Assembly (NCBI GenBank): GCA_002428935.1
Contig: DIYG01000116.1
Coordinates: 1-6,318 of the forward strand
From: Halieaceae bacterium UBA6060
GTDB taxonomy: Bacteria; Pseudomonadota; Gammaproteobacteria; Pseudomonadales; Halieaceae
Direction of reading: 5' to 3'
Length of the DNA stretch: 6,318 bases
Every line of letters starts with the position of its first letter. The stretch's first letter is position 1. Below, one piece after another: positions 4,446 through 6,318 of the stretch. The position numbers were made by a program, and so were the translations under genes. The notes beneath the pieces are model-generated. The model made no database searches. It was given only the letters and a program-made list of their open reading frames with translations, and was not told where the DNA came from.

Positions 4446-6318
4446 ACGCCGGCAAAGGCCTGTCGATCACCGGTCCAGCGGCGGATGAGGGGCTGAACCG
4501 CCTGGGGGTGTTCGCCCTGGAGTTGATCCGCCAGTGCGTGCACTTCATCCAGAAGACCATCGTGCTCTGGCAGCCGGGCGATGCGAAATTCCAACAAGCC
4601 TGTTTGCCGGGTACCGAGAACTTCGCCCGGGCCGCGTTGACGCAGATCTTCTTCGGCGATGTAAAAACCGTCGTTGCTCTCCCGCATCACTTGCAGGCGC
4701 GCACGAGACTGTTGGCCCAAAGGCGACTGATAGAGCAGCACACAGTGACTGGCCGCTCTGCCTCGCCCTACCCGGCCGCGCAATTGATGAAGTTGCGCCA
4801 GGCCCAGGCGTTCCGGGTTTTCGATAATCATCAAAGTGGCGTTCGGCACGTCAACACCGACCTCGATGACGGTGGTCGCTACCAGTAGCTGATGATCCCC
4901 GGCCTTGAAGGCGCTCATAACCGCGTCTTTTTCCTGGGTCTTCATACGTCCATGGACCAGGGCCACCGATAGGTCTGGGAGGGTTTGACACAGCTCTTCA
5001 TAGGTACTTTGGGCCGCCTGTGCCTGCAAGGCATCGCTCTCTTCGATAAGGGTGCAGACCCAATACACCTGGCGACCCTCACGGCAGGCGTGGGCCACGC
5101 GCTCCAGCACCTCAGCCCTGCGCTGGCTGTCGATCAACACGGTACCCACGGGTTGGCGGCCGGGTGGGAGTTCATCGATGATGGAGCAGTCCAGGTCCGC
5201 GTAGGCCACCATGGACAGGGTGCGGGGAATCGGCGTGGCGGTCATGATGAGCTGATGGGCACGGCTGTTGTCACCGCTTTTTTCCGACAATGCCAGGCGC
5301 TGGTGAACGCCAAAACGGTGTTGCTCATCGACGATCACCAGACCCAGGCGATGGAACTCCACGCCGTCCTGAAACAACGCATGGGTACCGATCACCAGGT
5401 TGGCATCGCCCGAATTGATGGCGCTTAAGGTCGCTTCACGCTTACGTCCTTTTACGCTCCCCGCCAACCAGACTACGGAGATGCCCAGCTTGTTGAACCA
5501 GGCTTCAAAATTCCGTCGATGCTGCTCCGCCAGGAGTTCCGTGGGCGCCATAACCGCAACCTGATAGCTACTGGCCATGGCGATAAGGGCGGCGGCGGCA
5601 GCGACCAGGGTTTTCCCCGAGCCCACATCGCCCTGAACCAGTCTCAACATGGGTTTTGCCTTCCCCAGGTCGTGCCGCAGTTCATCGATAACCCGCCGCT
5701 GTGCGCCCGTGGGTGTGAAAGGCAGATCGGCGAGGAAGCTGCTCAGGGCGTCCTGCTCGTCGGTCAAAACCGGTGCCGCGCGATCCCGTTGCTGGGAGCG
5801 CAGTTCTCGCATGGACAGTTGGTGCGCAACGAGCTCTTCAAGGGCCAGGCGCAGTTGCGCGGGATGACGGCCTTCGCGAAGGGTTTGTTGATCCGCATCG
5901 GGAGTCGGCCTGTGGAGAAACCGAATGGCCGATGAGAGATCCGTGGAGGTCGTGCGCGGAGGTAAGAGTTCTTCCGCAGGGCTCTTCTCCAGCAGAAGCA
6001 ATGCCTGCTTCGTCAGCTTTCGCCATTGGCTTTGGGAGATTCCCTCCGTGCTTGGGTAGATGGGGGTGAGGTTTTCCTCGTTTTGCTCCGAAGCACCTGC
6101 CCGTCGGTACTCGGGGTGAATCATTTCCGCCTGCTGTCCTGGTCGGCGCCGAACGGTACCGAAGCAGCGGAGCCGGTCGCCCCGTTGAAGGGCGTTTTTC
6201 TGCGCCTGGCTGAAGTGAAAAAAACGCAGAGTCGCAAACCCTGTTCCATCCTGCAGCTTGACCAGGAGGGAGCGGCGGCGCCCGCCGCCGGTAACGTTGA
6301 TCAGAGCGATTTCGCCCT
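4442..6318 (-). CDS. recG: ATP-dependent DNA helicase RecG, 5'-truncated by the window edge
   Basis: The visible part is 624 residues; E. coli RecG has 693, so about 70 N-terminal residues lie beyond the right edge. RecG remodels stalled replication forks, Holliday junctions and R-loops. The wedge/OB domain is visible from the edge to MIHPEYR: VTGGGRRRSLL, LRFFHFSQAQK and LRCFGTVRR are encoded by 6125-6318, upstream of the internal ATG at 6124, so that ATG is not the real start. The helicase motifs, numbered in the visible protein, are the Walker A GDVGSGKT at 229-236, APTELLAEQH at 257-266, the DEQH box at 330-333, MTATPIPRTL at 358-367, ATTVIEVGVDVP at 480-491 and QLRGRVGRG at 511-519. The C-terminal RQRGPGEVLGTRQ (TRG/wedge-contact region) is at about 559-571. 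All key residues are present. The gene ends in TAA, interlocked with the TAG of the convergent gene. Confidence 0.98.
   Translation of the reverse strand, partial: GEIALINVTGGGRRRSLLVKLQDGTGFATLRFFHFSQAQKNALQRGDRLRCFGTVRRRPGQQAEMIHPEYRRAGASEQNEENLTPIYPSTEGISQSQWRKLTKQALLLLEKSPAEELLPPRTTSTDLSSAIRFLHRPTPDADQQTLREGRHPAQLRLALEELVAHQLSMRELRSQQRDRAAPVLTDEQDALSSFLADLPFTPTGAQRRVIDELRHDLGKAKPMLRLVQGDVGSGKTLVAAAAALIAMASSYQVAVMAPTELLAEQHRRNFEAWFNKLGISVVWLAGSVKGRKREATLSAINSGDANLVIGTHALFQDGVEFHRLGLVIVDEQHRFGVHQRLALSEKSGDNSRAHQLIMTATPIPRTLSMVAYADLDCSIIDELPPGRQPVGTVLIDSQRRAEVLERVAHACREGRQVYWVCTLIEESDALQAQAAQSTYEELCQTLPDLSVALVHGRMKTQEKDAVMSAFKAGDHQLLVATTVIEVGVDVPNATLMIIENPERLGLAQLHQLRGRVGRGRAASHCVLLYQSPLGQQSRARLQVMRESNDGFYIAEEDLRQRGPGEVLGTRQTGLLEFRIARLPEHDGLLDEVHALADQLQGEHPQAVQPLIRRWTGDRQAFAGV

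Noticed and set aside
4508..5935. Several + strand open frames of 97 to 147 codons opposite recG
   Set aside because: They are antisense to a fully conserved helicase gene, have no recognisable domains, and are expected from GC-rich codon use.
6124..6124. The ATG at 6124 as the recG start
   Set aside because: The 64 codons upstream in the same frame, up to the window edge, encode typical RecG wedge/OB-domain sequence, so this Met is internal.

Overview
The window looks like ordinary chromosomal DNA from a marine-type gammaproteobacterium. The protein sequences resemble Pseudomonas-like and Halieaceae-like (OM60/NOR5) homologues: DUF938, a COG3146 acyltransferase, UbiC/UbiA, a rubredoxin reductase and RecG. 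The assignment to Halieaceae is inferred from remembered protein similarity, not measured. The DNA is moderately GC-rich and very gene-dense. I see no mobile element, tRNA, rRNA, CRISPR array, prophage gene or long repeat, and no gene-free stretch over 300 bases.

Layout from left to right: (1) the last 46 codons of a DUF938 methyltransferase-like gene on the + strand, whose 3' end overlaps by 17 bp the 3' end of the next gene; (2) a minus-strand cluster read right to left as ubiC (chorismate lyase), ubiA (4-hydroxybenzoate polyprenyltransferase) and a COG3146/DUF482 FemAB-like N-acyltransferase, with gaps of 19 and 16 bases that suggest one transcript; (3) a 158-bp divergent intergenic region that must carry promoters for both directions; (4) a + strand gene fusing an N-terminal rubredoxin to an FAD/NAD(P)H rubredoxin reductase; (5) the minus-strand recG helicase gene, cut by the right edge, whose stop codon interlocks with that of the fusion gene.

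UbiC and UbiA catalyse the first two committed steps of ubiquinone synthesis: chorismate to 4-hydroxybenzoate plus pyruvate, then prenylation at the membrane. The rubredoxin-reductase fusion would pass electrons from NAD(P)H through FAD to an Fe(Cys)4 centre within one chain. Its usual partner is an AlkB-type alkane hydroxylase, but none is visible here. RecG is a housekeeping branched-DNA helicase. As I recall, rubredoxin/rubredoxin reductase genes, ubiC-ubiA and recG also lie near each other in Pseudomonas aeruginosa, so the neighbourhood appears to be an old gammaproteobacterial one.

I found no convincing undescribed system. The items most worth a second look are the rubredoxin-reductase fusion, the extended ends of UbiC, the acyltransferase attached to the ubiCA cluster, and the two tail-to-tail gene overlaps.
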